A stretch of 64,000 nt of DNA from JAAYPI01 sp036734385 (GTDB lineage Bacteria > Bacteroidota > Bacteroidia > Bacteroidales > Paludibacteraceae). The notes under the pieces were generated by a model, which saw nothing but the letters and a program-made list of their open reading frames with translations, had not been told where the DNA came from and did not search any database. Of the stretch, positions 25,640-33,675 are shown in pieces. Where the stretch lies: NCBI GenBank assembly GCA_036734385.1, contig DAIMYQ010000001.1:106803-170802 (forward strand). Reading direction: 5' to 3'. Both the position numbers and the translations under genes were made by a program. How positions within the stretch are numbered: position 1 is the first letter of the stretch; each line of letters opens with the position of its first letter.

Positions 25640-27061
25640 TTATTTTAATTCATATTTAACAATCATATCCAAAGTTTCCACATCAATCTTTTTGGCAATG
25701 ATTTTTTTATCTTTATCAAGGACATACATCATTGGCGTAGTCGATGTATCAAACCACTCCCAATAATGAGAGATTCTTTCGGGGTCCCATACATTGGTAA
25801 AAATACCAGTTCCATATTTTTGGATGAAATCTTGCCATTCTTTTTTGTCCAGTAATAAATATACTGATATAATTTTGATGCGTTTATCATCTTTGTATTT
25901 TTCGTAAAAGTCTTTCAATACAGGAGTCGTTTTTTGACAATGTCCACAACTTGGCTCAAAAAAATACAAGACGGTCAATTGCTCTCCACACAGATCGTAT
26001 AACTGCTTATACTGACCTGATTCATCAGCCAAATAAATATTTTTGGCATTCATCCCAACCAAAGATGTCTCTACCTTCTTTATTTCTTTTTTGAGATTTG
26101 ATAGTAAAGTAGAATCTGCCCAAGGTGTTTTTCCGGCAAGATAATATCGATTTCCCAACTCGACCATCAATTTATCCATTCCCATTATTTTACTTTTCAC
26201 TGCATAATCAAGCATGTAATTAACCATAAATTGGAAAGATTTGTCAGATGCACCACTTTTTTCTACCAAGGCAAGTGCCGAAGGAATTATAGAATCAGGT
26301 GTTTGAATTAACAACTTATTCAAGTAGGTATCTAGATTATTTTTTACGTAAGGTGTATGATAATACCTTTGATCTGATAAATTCACATTATCAAAGTAAT
26401 GCTCTTTATAAAATTCATAACGAAAACGCATTTTTAATGAGTCAGGATTATTCGAGGATGTCACTTGATAATCAGGCTCTTGAGGCATACGAAGACCTTT
26501 TAGAAACACTGACAGCATACCTTTCGGATATTTTGCAATTAATTCGTCTTGCTTCATTGTCAACTGAACCCCCAGTAGCGAAATTTCTGCATCAATAGCG
26601 TTAATTTGAATGGAATCCGTTAATGTTTTTTTAGCTTCTACCTTTGCCGTATGTTCCTTTTGCTTTTCGATAAGAAATTTGGTATAATCGTAAAAATCTT
26701 TTGTTTCTTCCACTCCGGTAAACTGAATATTCAAAGGCAAATTCGTAGTATCAACCTTTATACTGAATTTTTGATCATCACTAATCAAGAAATCAAAATA
26801 CTTTGAATTAGGAAAATATATTAGAAACAACCCTTCTTCTAAATTTTCATCTCCTTTAAAGGCTCCTTTCCCCTTTTTGTCTAGTACGATAGAATCTTTG
26901 GAGTAAGGTTTTCCCATAACATATCTGCCCAAAAAAGCCTTTTGTTCTTTCAAAGCAGGAATCTCTACTTGAATATCATAACCTTCATTTCCTTTTTTTT
27001 CTTTGGAAAAAGACAAAAAAGGAATAAATAAGAATAAAACCAATAAAAATCGCTGTTTCAT
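25640..27061 (-). CDS. DUF5106/thioredoxin-fold periplasmic protein
   Basis: 473 residues with a signal peptide (MKQRFLLVLFLFIPFLSFS). A beta-rich N-terminal domain (EIPALKEQKAFLGRYVMGKPYSKDSI, DUF4369-like) leads to a helical DUF5106-type middle region. The C-terminal TlpA-like thioredoxin domain starts near residue 345 and carries the redox motif in YFFEPSCGHCQKTTPVLKDFYEKY (CGHC) and a cis-proline region TSTTPMMYVLDKD. It probably reduces or isomerises disulfides of envelope proteins. The start lies 55 bases past the pepP stop on the minus strand. Confidence 0.82.
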   Translation of the reverse strand: MKQRFLLVLFLFIPFLSFSKEKKGNEGYDIQVEIPALKEQKAFLGRYVMGKPYSKDSIVLDKKGKGAFKGDENLEEGLFLIYFPNSKYFDFLISDDQKFSIKVDTTNLPLNIQFTGVEETKDFYDYTKFLIEKQKEHTAKVEAKKTLTDSIQINAIDAEISLLGVQLTMKQDELIAKYPKGMLSVFLKGLRMPQEPDYQVTSSNNPDSLKMRFRYEFYKEHYFDNVNLSDQRYYHTPYVKNNLDTYLNKLLIQTPDSIIPSALALVEKSGASDKSFQFMVNYMLDYAVKSKIMGMDKLMVELGNRYYLAGKTPWADSTLLSNLKKEIKKVETSLVGMNAKNIYLADESGQYKQLYDLCGEQLTVLYFFEPSCGHCQKTTPVLKDFYEKYKDDKRIKIISVYLLLDKKEWQDFIQKYGTGIFTNVWDPERISHYWEWFDTSTTPMMYVLDKDKKIIAKKIDVETLDMIVKYELK

Positions 27062-27116
27062 TTTGAAAACTATTTTTAATTAAAACTATTCAATAAACGA
27101 CTCACAATCACAATTA

Positions 27117-28901
27117 TTATTTCATCTCCCTACAACTTTCTTGTAACCAAATCTTTTCTTCTGATTCTAAAAATGGACTTATTTTTTCATAGACTTCTTT
27201 ATGATAATCATTTAGCCATTTTTTTTCTATCGACGTTAATATACTTGATTCTATAGCTGCAAGGTCAATCGGACAAAGAGTCAGTGTCTCAAATTTCAAG
27301 AAATTTCCAAAGTCCGTTTCTTCGGCTTGTTCTATCAACATTACATTTTCAGTTCTAACACCATAATAGCCATCTCGATACAATCCGGGCTCATTCGTCA
27401 TGGTCATTCCAGCTTCGTAAACCACATTATTTTCTCGAGGACGCAACCAAGCATAACCTTCGTGAACATTTAAAAAATGACCCACACCATGCCCCGTTCC
27501 ATGACCATAATTTAATCCTTCATTCCACAAAAATTGACGGGCCAAAATATCCAAATGCGATCCCTTAGTTCCATATGGGAACTTTATCGTAGCCAAGGCA
27601 ATATGACCCTTCAAAACCAATGTGAAGTCTTTTTTTTGCTGATCGGAAAGGCTCCCCAACGAAATTGTACGAGTGATATCAGTTGTACCATCCAAGTAAT
27701 GCGTTCCTGTATCCAATAATAAAAAACCTGTTGGTTCTAAAATTCTATTAGTTTGTTTCGTTGCTGAATAATGACAAATCGCACCATTATCTCCATAGGC
27801 AGCTATCGTTGCAAAACTTTCAGAAACAAAATCCGCTTGTTGTGACTTGAACTTACGTAATTTTTCAGACAAAGAAAGTTCCGAAACTTTTTCATTACTT
27901 TTTAATGTATTACTCAACCAATATAGAAACTTGGTCAAAGCCACACCATCTTTTCTCATGGCATTTCGATATCCCCTTATCTCTACGAAATTCTTTATTG
28001 CTTTGAGTTTAGCAATAGGCGATACAATATTTATTTTCGTTATGCTATTAGGAATCGCATTGTACAAAGCATAATTCAACTTATCCCCATCAAACAGCAA
28101 AGAACCTTTTTGCAGATTTCTCAAAAACTCAATAACGAAATCACACTTTTCTACTCTAACATTATTTCTTTCCAAATAAAATATTAGATCTGGCTTTAAC
28201 TTATTTTCATCAACAAATAGAACACATGAATCAGTAGTAATTATTACATATGCTCTTACTACAGGATTATAGTCAACATCATCTCCTCTCACATTGAGCA
28301 ACCAAGCAATTTCATCAAGAGCAGAAACGATGAAAGAGTCTGCACTATTTCTATTCATGCAATCTCTTACTTTGTCAATTTTCAGAACAGCAGACTCTCC
28401 TGCATACTTTTCATCATGAACAAAAATTTCCTTGTCTGACAGCTCTGGTCTTCTCGACCAGATTCTTTCAAGGTCTTCAAAAGAAAGACACAAAGACAAT
28501 CCATATTTCTTAAATTCAGACTCAAGTTCAATAACTTTGTTGACAGAAAAACAAAATGAATCAATAGCAACTACACTTCCAAAAGATAATTTTTTGCATA
28601 AAAAAGAAACTATTGATGGGGTGGTAGACAACCCTTCCTTGAAGAGTATTATTTCGGATCCTAATAACTGTTGTGTCGCCTGTAAATAATAACGAGAATC
28701 AGTCCATAAACCAGCTTCTTGCATCGTAACAACGAGCGTTCCGGCAGAGCCATTAAAACCACTCAAAAATTCTCTAACTTTAAAATAGTCTTCTATATAT
28801 TCACTCTGATGATGATCCGCTTGAGGAATAATGCAAGCAGCAATTCCATTTTTTGCCATTAAATTACGCAACAAACTTATCCTGGAAGCAAAAAGATTCA
28901 T
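27117..28901 (-). CDS. pepP: Xaa-Pro aminopeptidase (M24B, PepP-like)
   Basis: 594 residues from the ATG at 28901. An in-frame TTG at 28931 overlaps the -7 promoter box and is rejected. Three-part architecture of long eukaryote-like aminopeptidase P: two creatinase-like N-terminal domains (LRNLMAKNGIAACIIPQADHH) and a C-terminal pita-bread catalytic domain. Dinuclear metal ligands are visible in LLLDTGTHYLDGTTDITRTI (two Asp), GTGHGVGHFLNVHE (His), MTNEPGLY (Glu) and RTENVML (Glu). It removes N-terminal residues before proline in the cytosol. Confidence 0.93.
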   Translation of the reverse strand: MNLFASRISLLRNLMAKNGIAACIIPQADHHQSEYIEDYFKVREFLSGFNGSAGTLVVTMQEAGLWTDSRYYLQATQQLLGSEIILFKEGLSTTPSIVSFLCKKLSFGSVVAIDSFCFSVNKVIELESEFKKYGLSLCLSFEDLERIWSRRPELSDKEIFVHDEKYAGESAVLKIDKVRDCMNRNSADSFIVSALDEIAWLLNVRGDDVDYNPVVRAYVIITTDSCVLFVDENKLKPDLIFYLERNNVRVEKCDFVIEFLRNLQKGSLLFDGDKLNYALYNAIPNSITKINIVSPIAKLKAIKNFVEIRGYRNAMRKDGVALTKFLYWLSNTLKSNEKVSELSLSEKLRKFKSQQADFVSESFATIAAYGDNGAICHYSATKQTNRILEPTGFLLLDTGTHYLDGTTDITRTISLGSLSDQQKKDFTLVLKGHIALATIKFPYGTKGSHLDILARQFLWNEGLNYGHGTGHGVGHFLNVHEGYAWLRPRENNVVYEAGMTMTNEPGLYRDGYYGVRTENVMLIEQAEETDFGNFLKFETLTLCPIDLAAIESSILTSIEKKWLNDYHKEVYEKISPFLESEEKIWLQESCREMK

Positions 28902-28928
28902 TTTAGTACTATTTTCCGTTTTAACAGA

Positions 28929-28936
28929 CAAAAATA
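28929..28936 (-). promoter_or_regulatory. -7 element for pepP
   Basis: Minus-strand TATTTTTG matches TAnnTTTG and ends 27 bases before the pepP ATG. No clear -33 box. Confidence 0.45.
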
Positions 28937-29040
28937 CTCTATTTTTTTGAAAAAACAGTGGCTTTGTTTTTCAAAAATTATGCTTAAAACACTTTTTGAG
29001 ATTTTTTCAAATAAAGAAACATAAAAATTCCTTGCAAAAA

Positions 29041-29072
29041 TTTGCCAATAAAAAAATGATTAAGTATTTTTG
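29041..29072 (+). promoter_or_regulatory. Promoter for rpsU-xerC-hpf
   Basis: TTTG (29041-29044), a 20-base spacer and TATTTTTG (29065-29072) match the Bacteroidota consensus fully. The rpsU ATG follows 47 bases downstream. Confidence 0.75.
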
Positions 29073-29119
29073 TCCCCTCAAAATGAAGTAATCATTATTA
29101 TCACAATAAATAAAAAAGA

Positions 29120-29311
29120 ATGATCGTAGTACCTATTAAAGAAGGCGAAAATATCGAAAAAGCCTTAAAAAAATTCAAGAGAAAATTCGAAAAGACCGGA
29201 GTTGTAAAAGAACTTAGAAATCGCCAAGCATTTGACAAACCTTCTGTAGTAAACAGAAAACAAAAAATGCATGCCATTTACATAGAAAAACTTCAATTAA
29301 AAGAAGAGTAG
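29120..29311 (+). CDS. rpsU: 30S ribosomal protein bS21
   Basis: 63 residues, highly basic. It has the bS21 family pattern (VPIKEGENIEKALKKFKRKFEKTGVVKELRNRQ) and the basic C-terminal tail common in Bacteroidota. bS21 sits on the 30S platform near the anti-Shine-Dalgarno end of 16S rRNA. The phylum mostly initiates without Shine-Dalgarno pairing, and none is seen here. Followed after 72 bases by xerC in a stationary-phase-like trio. Confidence 0.96.
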   Translation: MIVVPIKEGENIEKALKKFKRKFEKTGVVKELRNRQAFDKPSVVNRKQKMHAIYIEKLQLKEE

Positions 29312-29383
29312 ATTTGCCTTTTTAATTTTTTAATTCGTACATTTGTTATCAGAATTAGATAGCAGTATAATTATGTACGTATT

Positions 29384-30268
29384 ATGATAAGCCTTTTTAT
29401 AAAATATTTGCAGTATGAAAAGAACAATTCTTTTCATACTGTTGTTGCATATAAGGAGGACATACTTCAGTTTCAAAATTTTGTCAACCAACAAGTAGGA
29501 ATATGCGATTTCAGTAAAATTGATTCATCGTTGGTTCGCCAATGGATGATATCTCTTAAAAAAGAAAAATATACAGAAACAAGCATTAATCGAAAAATTT
29601 CTTCCCTCAGATCTTTCTACAAATTCACAAAGAAGCAAGGCCTTACCACAAACAATCCCCTATCTAAAATAAATTCTTTAAAAACAAAGAAAAAATTACC
29701 TATTTTCTTTAAAGAATCAGAAATGGAGTCAGTCCTTTCGGATAATAACATTTTTACTGGAACAGAATTTGAAAATGTACGTAATTCTTTGGTTATAGAG
29801 CTTTTATATAACACAGGTATTCGTCGATCCGAATTAATCGAAATAAAAGATTGTGATTTCAATTTTTTTAATTTAACTTTGCAGGTAACGGGAAAGGGAA
29901 ACAAACAACGTCTAATACCATTTAGCAATGTACTGAGAGAATCTCTTATGCATTATATTGAAATAAGAAAAACAACATTTAATAAATCGTCAGACTACTT
30001 CATTGTAAATAACAAGGGGGGTAAGTCCTATCCTAATCTTATTTACAGGATAGTCCAACAAAATTTAGGAAAAGTAAGTTCTTTAACAAAAAAAAGTCCG
30101 CACGTCATTCGCCACACATTTGCAACTTCGATGTTGAATAACGGGGCTGAATTAAGTGCAATAAAAGAAATATTAGGACATGCTAGTTTGGCTGCTACAC
30201 AGGTCTATACTCATACGTCTTTCGAACAATTAAAAAAAATATACAAACAAGCACATCCTAGAGAATAA
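29384..30268 (+). CDS. xerC: Tyrosine recombinase XerC
   Basis: 294 residues, usual for Xer recombinases. N-terminal SAM-like core-binding domain (residues 1-90), catalytic domain from about 105. All catalytic residues can be assigned: Arg147 (NTGIRRSE), Lys171 (GKGNKQR), His240 and Arg243 (SPHVIRHTFATSML), His266 (ILGHASLAATQVYTH) and nucleophile Tyr275. It likely acts with XerD at dif to resolve chromosome dimers. Location between rpsU and hpf is the typical chromosomal xerC locus of Bacteroidota, so this is a housekeeping gene and not an integrase of a mobile element. Confidence 0.92.
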   Translation: MISLFIKYLQYEKNNSFHTVVAYKEDILQFQNFVNQQVGICDFSKIDSSLVRQWMISLKKEKYTETSINRKISSLRSFYKFTKKQGLTTNNPLSKINSLKTKKKLPIFFKESEMESVLSDNNIFTGTEFENVRNSLVIELLYNTGIRRSELIEIKDCDFNFFNLTLQVTGKGNKQRLIPFSNVLRESLMHYIEIRKTTFNKSSDYFIVNNKGGKSYPNLIYRIVQQNLGKVSSLTKKSPHVIRHTFATSMLNNGAELSAIKEILGHASLAATQVYTHTSFEQLKKIYKQAHPRE

Positions 30269-30288
30269 ATCATTAAAACTTGAAAACT

Positions 30289-30588
30289 ATGGAACTAAAA
30301 ATTCAAAGCATCAAATTCGACGCAACAGAAAAGCTGAAAGTTTATATTCAAAAAAAAGTTGATAAACTAGAGAAAAAAAGTGATGCAGTACTGGGAGTAG
30401 AAGTTATTTTAAAAGTAATCAAACCCGAAAGTGCTGACAACAAGCAAGCGGACATAAAGGTAATGGTGCCCCAAGCTGAGTTATTTGCAACAAAAATTAG
30501 CAACTCTTTTGAGCAATCCGTAGATGAAGCTATCGAAGCTGTAGAAAAACAATTAGAAAAGTACAAAGAAAAAAAATCACCAAAATAG
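30289..30588 (+). CDS. hpf: Ribosome hibernation-promoting factor (HPF/YfiA family)
   Basis: 99 residues from the ATG at 30289; an upstream TTG at 30280 is less likely. Short-form HPF with the family opening MELKIQSIKFDATEKLKVYIQKKVDKLEK and VKVMVPQAELFATKISNSFEQSVDEAIEAVEKQLEK-like C-terminal helix. It binds the 30S decoding centre, dimerising or silencing ribosomes in stationary phase. Cotranscribed with rpsU and xerC; the strong tRNA-tuf promoter begins just after its stop. Confidence 0.93.
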   Translation: MELKIQSIKFDATEKLKVYIQKKVDKLEKKSDAVLGVEVILKVIKPESADNKQADIKVMVPQAELFATKISNSFEQSVDEAIEAVEKQLEKYKEKKSPK

Positions 30589-30604
30589 TTTTTTTATTAA
30601 TTGT

Positions 30605-30635
30605 TTTGTATTTCAAAAAAAAAGACCTACATTTG
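30605..30635 (+). promoter_or_regulatory. Strong promoter of the tRNA-tuf operon
   Basis: TTTG (30605-30608), a 19-base spacer, then TACATTTG (30628-30635): a full match to the Bacteroidota consensus, located 57 bases before the first tRNA. Confidence 0.8.
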
Positions 30636-30636
30636 C

Positions 30637-30672
30637 AAGCCTTTTTAGCAAGATTTTTTGTTAAAAAGGCTT
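30637..30672 (+). promoter_or_regulatory. Leader hairpin of the tRNA-tuf operon (attenuator-like)
   Basis: AAGCCTTTTTA (30637-30647) and TAAAAAGGCTT (30662-30672) pair perfectly and the stem extends inward (GCAA with TTGT). It is followed by a short T-run. It starts right after the -7 box, so it would be the very 5' end of the RNA. Confidence 0.55.
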
Positions 30673-30692
30673 TTTAGCCAAGATAATGTAAT

Positions 30693-30766
30693 GCCTTCAT
30701 AGCTCAGTTGGCCAGAGCACGTGATTTGTAATCTCGGGGTCGTGGGTTCGAATCCCTCTGAAGGCT
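30693..30766 (+). tRNA. tRNA-Thr (TGT anticodon)
   Basis: 74-base cloverleaf: acceptor GCCTTCA/TGAAGGC, D arm GCTC/GAGC, anticodon loop TTTGTAA (TGT, reads ACA and related), T loop TTCGAAT. CCA is not encoded. The anticodon stem (CGTGA/TCTCG) and T stem (GTGGG/CCCTC) each contain one T-T mismatch. First of four tRNAs ahead of tuf. Confidence 0.93.
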
Positions 30767-30773
30767 CAGGCAT

Positions 30774-30856
30774 GGGCAGTTACCAGAGTGGCCAAATGGG
30801 GCTGACTGTAACTCAGCTGTCTTTCGACTTCGGTGGTTCGAATCCATCACTGCCCA
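30774..30856 (+). tRNA. tRNA-Tyr (GTA anticodon)
   Basis: 83-base class II tRNA with a long variable arm. Acceptor GGGCAGT/ACTGCCC, anticodon stem CTGA with loop CTGTAAC (GTA), T loop TTCGAAT. CCA not encoded. It follows tRNA-Thr by 7 bases. Confidence 0.94.
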
Positions 30857-30863
30857 CAAAATT

Positions 30864-30936
30864 GCGGAAATAGCTCAGTTGATAGAGCATTAGCCTTCCA
30901 AGCTGAGGGTCGCGGGTTTGAGTCCCGTTTTCCGCT
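30864..30936 (+). tRNA. tRNA-Gly (TCC anticodon)
   Basis: 73-base cloverleaf: acceptor GCGGAAA/TTTCCGC, D arm GCTC/GAGC, anticodon loop CTTCCAA (TCC), T arm GCGGG TTTGAGT CCCGT. CCA not encoded. Confidence 0.94.
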
Positions 30937-30942
30937 CTTTTT

Positions 30943-31015
30943 GCCGATGTAGCTCAGCTGGTAGAGTGCGTCCTTGGTAAGGACGAGGTCACGGGTTCAA
31001 GTCCCGTCATTGGCT
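30943..31015 (+). tRNA. tRNA-Thr (GGT anticodon)
   Basis: 73-base cloverleaf: acceptor GCCGATG/CATTGGC with one G-T wobble, D arm GCTC/GAGT, anticodon arm CGTCC TTGGTAA GGACG (GGT), T arm ACGGG TTCAAGT CCCGT. CCA not encoded. Ends 57 bases before tuf. Confidence 0.94.
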
Positions 31016-31072
31016 CAGTAATGAAGATTTTAAAAAACTAAATAATCTCTAACTAATAAAATTTTTAACGTT

Positions 31073-32260
31073 ATGGCAAAAGAAAAATTTGACAGATCGA
31101 AACCACACGTAAACATTGGTACAATTGGCCATGTTGACCACGGTAAAACTACTTTAACGGCTGCAATTACAACAGTTCTAGCAAAAAAAGGTCTTTCTGA
31201 ATTGCGTTCTTTCGATTCTATCGACAACGCTCCTGAAGAAAAAGAAAGAGGTATAACCATTAATACTTCACACGTAGAATACCAAACAGCAAATCGCCAC
31301 TATGCACACGTTGACTGCCCGGGACACGCTGACTACGTTAAAAACATGGTAACTGGTGCTGCTCAAATGGACGGTGCTATCATTGTAGTAGCTGCTACTG
31401 ATGGTCCTATGCCTCAAACTCGTGAGCATATCCTTTTAGCTCGTCAGGTAAATGTTCCTCGTATCGTTGTTTTCATGAACAAATGTGACATGGTCGATGA
31501 TGAAGAAATGTTGGAACTTGTAGAAATGGAAATGCGTGAATTACTCTCATTCTACGAATTCGATGGCGACAACACCCCTATTATTCGTGGTTCTGCACTT
31601 GGTGCTTTGAACGGTGTTCCTGAATGGGAAGATAAGGTAATGGAGTTAATGGATGCTGTCGATACTTGGATTGAATTACCTGTTCGTGCAACTGAAAAAC
31701 CATTCTTGATGCCTGTTGAAGACGTATTTTCAATCACTGGTCGTGGTACTGTTGCTACTGGTCGTATTGAAACTGGTATCATCAAAGTAGGTGAAGAAGT
31801 TCAAATCATTGGTCTTGGTGATGGAGCAAAAAAATCAGTTGTAACTGGTGTTGAAATGTTCCGTAAACTATTGGATCAAGGTGAAGCTGGTGACAACGTA
31901 GGTTTACTTCTTCGTGGTATTGACAAAGAAGATATCAAACGTGGTATGGTTATTACACACCCAGGGAAAGTAACTCCTCACACTTCTTTCAAAGCGTCCG
32001 TTTATATTTTGAAAAAAGAAGAAGGTGGTCGTCACACTCCATTCCATAATAAATATCGTCCTCAATTCTATATCCGTACATTGGATATCACAGGGGAAAT
32101 TACTTTGCCTGATGGAGTAGAAATGGTTATGCCGGGTGATAACTTGGAGCTATCTGTTAAGTTAATCTATCCAGTAGCATGTAGCGTAGGTTTACGGTTT
32201 GCTATTCGTGAAGGTGGTAGAACTGTAGGTTCAGGACAAATCACTGAAATTTTAGACTAA
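31073..32260 (+). CDS. tuf: Elongation factor Tu
   Basis: 395 residues, full length. GTPase motifs GHVDHGKTTLTAA (G1, near residue 19), RGITINTSHVEY (effector loop/G2), DCPGHADYVKNM (G3), NKCDMVDDEE (G4) and a G5 RGSALGALNG; then the two beta-barrel domains (DVFSITGRGTVATGRIETG; GDNVGLLLRGIDKEDIKRGMV). It delivers aminoacyl-tRNA to the ribosome. Codon choice is strongly biased (for example CGT for Arg and GGT for Gly), as expected of a highly expressed gene. Placed between a tRNA cluster and tRNA-Trp. Confidence 0.98.
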   Translation: MAKEKFDRSKPHVNIGTIGHVDHGKTTLTAAITTVLAKKGLSELRSFDSIDNAPEEKERGITINTSHVEYQTANRHYAHVDCPGHADYVKNMVTGAAQMDGAIIVVAATDGPMPQTREHILLARQVNVPRIVVFMNKCDMVDDEEMLELVEMEMRELLSFYEFDGDNTPIIRGSALGALNGVPEWEDKVMELMDAVDTWIELPVRATEKPFLMPVEDVFSITGRGTVATGRIETGIIKVGEEVQIIGLGDGAKKSVVTGVEMFRKLLDQGEAGDNVGLLLRGIDKEDIKRGMVITHPGKVTPHTSFKASVYILKKEEGGRHTPFHNKYRPQFYIRTLDITGEITLPDGVEMVMPGDNLELSVKLIYPVACSVGLRFAIREGGRTVGSGQITEILD

Positions 32261-32311
32261 TACTAACACATGAGCAGTTGTTGAATTTAAATAAAACAAC
32301 TGCTTATATAC

Positions 32312-32384
32312 ACGGGTCTAGCTCAGTTGGTAGAGCACTGGTCTCCAAAACCAGGTGTCGGGAGTTCGAGCCTCTCGACCCGTG
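32312..32384 (+). tRNA. tRNA-Trp (CCA anticodon)
   Basis: 73-base cloverleaf: acceptor ACGGGTC/GACCCGT, D arm GCTC/GAGC, anticodon arm CTGGT CTCCAAA ACCAG (CCA), T arm GGGAG TTCGAGC CTCTC. CCA end not encoded. Lies between tuf and secE. Confidence 0.95.
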
Positions 32385-32400
32385 CTAATTCATGCATCAT

Positions 32401-32592
32401 ATGAAGATAGCTAATTATATCAGAGAATCTTATAACGAACTCGTTCATAAAGTTTCTTGGCCTACACCAAAAGAATTGAGTAACAGTGCAATGGTTGTTT
32501 TAATTGCTTCCTTAATCATTGCGTTGGTAGTGTGGTTAATTGACTTTGGTTTCGAAAATATCATGAAGTTTATCTACAAGTTGATAAGCTAA
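32401..32592 (+). CDS. secE: Preprotein translocase subunit SecE
   Basis: 63 residues from the ATG at 32401; an in-frame ATG 9 bases earlier would add MHH. Short single-helix SecE: amphipathic N-terminal helix with the family motif ELVHKVSWPTPKEL (near residue 13), then one transmembrane segment (AMVVLIASLIIALVVWLIDFGF). SecE clamps SecY in the translocon. It is 17 bases upstream of nusG, the universal secE-nusG pairing. Confidence 0.93.
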   Translation: MKIANYIRESYNELVHKVSWPTPKELSNSAMVVLIASLIIALVVWLIDFGFENIMKFIYKLIS

Positions 32593-32609
32593 TTTAACGC
32601 AGAGAAAAA

Positions 32610-33158
32610 ATGTCTGAAACGGAAAAGAAATGGTATGTCTTACGTGCCATCAGCGGAAAAGAAAACAAGGTAAAGGAATACGTTGAATCAGAAATGAAGA
32701 ACACGAACCTTGGTCAGTACGTATTTCAGGTTTTGATTCCCACGGAGAAAGTTTATCAAATTCGCAACGGAAAAAAGACAATCAAAGAGAGAAATTATTT
32801 GCCGGGATACGTCCTTATTGAAGCGATATTGACGGGAGATACAGTTCATCAATTGAAGAATATGCCTAACGTCATTGGATTCTTAGGAGGCAACACGTCA
32901 AAAGCTACTCCTTTACGTCAATCTGAAGTAAATCGTATCTTAGGTACAGTTGATCAACTTCAAGAAAACGAAGAAGAGTTGAATATTCCTTTCTATGTTG
33001 GTGAAACTGTAAAAGTAATAGCCGGACCTTTCAAGGATTTTTCGGGCGTTATTGAAGAGGTAAACAATGAAAAAAAGAAACTAAAAGTTATGGTCTTGAT
33101 CTTTGGTCGTAAAACGCCATTGGAATTAAGCTTTATGCAAGTAGAAAAAGAGTTGTAA
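32610..33158 (+). CDS. nusG: Transcription termination/antitermination factor NusG
   Basis: 182 residues. N-terminal NGN domain (KWYVLRAISGKENKVKEYVE ... GYVLIEA, TPLRQSEVNRIL) binds the RNA polymerase clamp across the active cleft. The C-terminal KOW domain (YVGETVKVIAGPFKDFSGVIEEV, near residue 130) contacts Rho or ribosomal protein S10. It is followed by rplK after 56 bases. Normal length without the extra inserted domain seen in some Gram-positive species. Confidence 0.96.
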   Translation: MSETEKKWYVLRAISGKENKVKEYVESEMKNTNLGQYVFQVLIPTEKVYQIRNGKKTIKERNYLPGYVLIEAILTGDTVHQLKNMPNVIGFLGGNTSKATPLRQSEVNRILGTVDQLQENEEELNIPFYVGETVKVIAGPFKDFSGVIEEVNNEKKKLKVMVLIFGRKTPLELSFMQVEKEL

Positions 33159-33214
33159 AGGTTACGCTTTATGATGTCTTTTCAATAAATTAAATTATCT
33201 AAAATTGAATCAAT

Positions 33215-33658
33215 ATGGCTAAAGAAGTTGCTGGACTTATCAAGTTGCAAGTAAAAGGTGGTGCGGCAAACCCCTCTCCTCCCATTGGTCCTGCTTTGGG
33301 ATCGAAGGGTATTAATATCATGGAGTTTTGCAAACAATTTAATGCCAGAACCCAAGACAAAGCCGGTAAAATATTACCGGTTGTGATTACCTATTATTCA
33401 GACAAATCTTTTGATTTTATCATCAAAACACCTCCTGTAGCAATTCAGCTATTAGAAGTGTCAAAACAAAAAAGTGGTTCGGCTGAGCCAAACCGCAAAA
33501 AAGTGGCAGAAATCACTTGGGACCAAGTGAAAGCTATCGCTACTGATAAAATGACAGATTTAAACTGTTTTACTATTGACTCTGCAATGAGGATGGTAGC
33601 AGGTACAGCGAGAAGTATGGGTATTTCCATAAAAGGAGAATTTCCAAGTAGTAATTAA
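33215..33658 (+). CDS. rplK: 50S ribosomal protein uL11
   Basis: 147 residues. The N-terminal domain (IKLQVKGGAANPSPPIGPALGSKGINIMEFCKQFN) and the C-terminal rRNA-binding domain (TDKMTDLNCFTIDSAMRMVAGTARSMGI) are intact. uL11 forms the base of the ribosomal stalk and the GTPase-associated centre, and is needed for RelA-type stringent signalling. It is 17 bases ahead of rplA, the usual L11 operon. Confidence 0.97.
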   Translation: MAKEVAGLIKLQVKGGAANPSPPIGPALGSKGINIMEFCKQFNARTQDKAGKILPVVITYYSDKSFDFIIKTPPVAIQLLEVSKQKSGSAEPNRKKVAEITWDQVKAIATDKMTDLNCFTIDSAMRMVAGTARSMGISIKGEFPSSN

Positions 33659-33675
33659 TCACTTCAATCGAAGAC

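Noticed and set aside
28902..28931. Extended pepP N-terminus from a TTG start
   Set aside because: The TTG overlaps the -7 promoter box and the extension has no family similarity.
29384..30268. Tyrosine recombinase as the integrase of a mobile element
   Set aside because: Located between rpsU and hpf in the standard chromosomal xerC position, with no att duplication, cargo or other mobile genes nearby.
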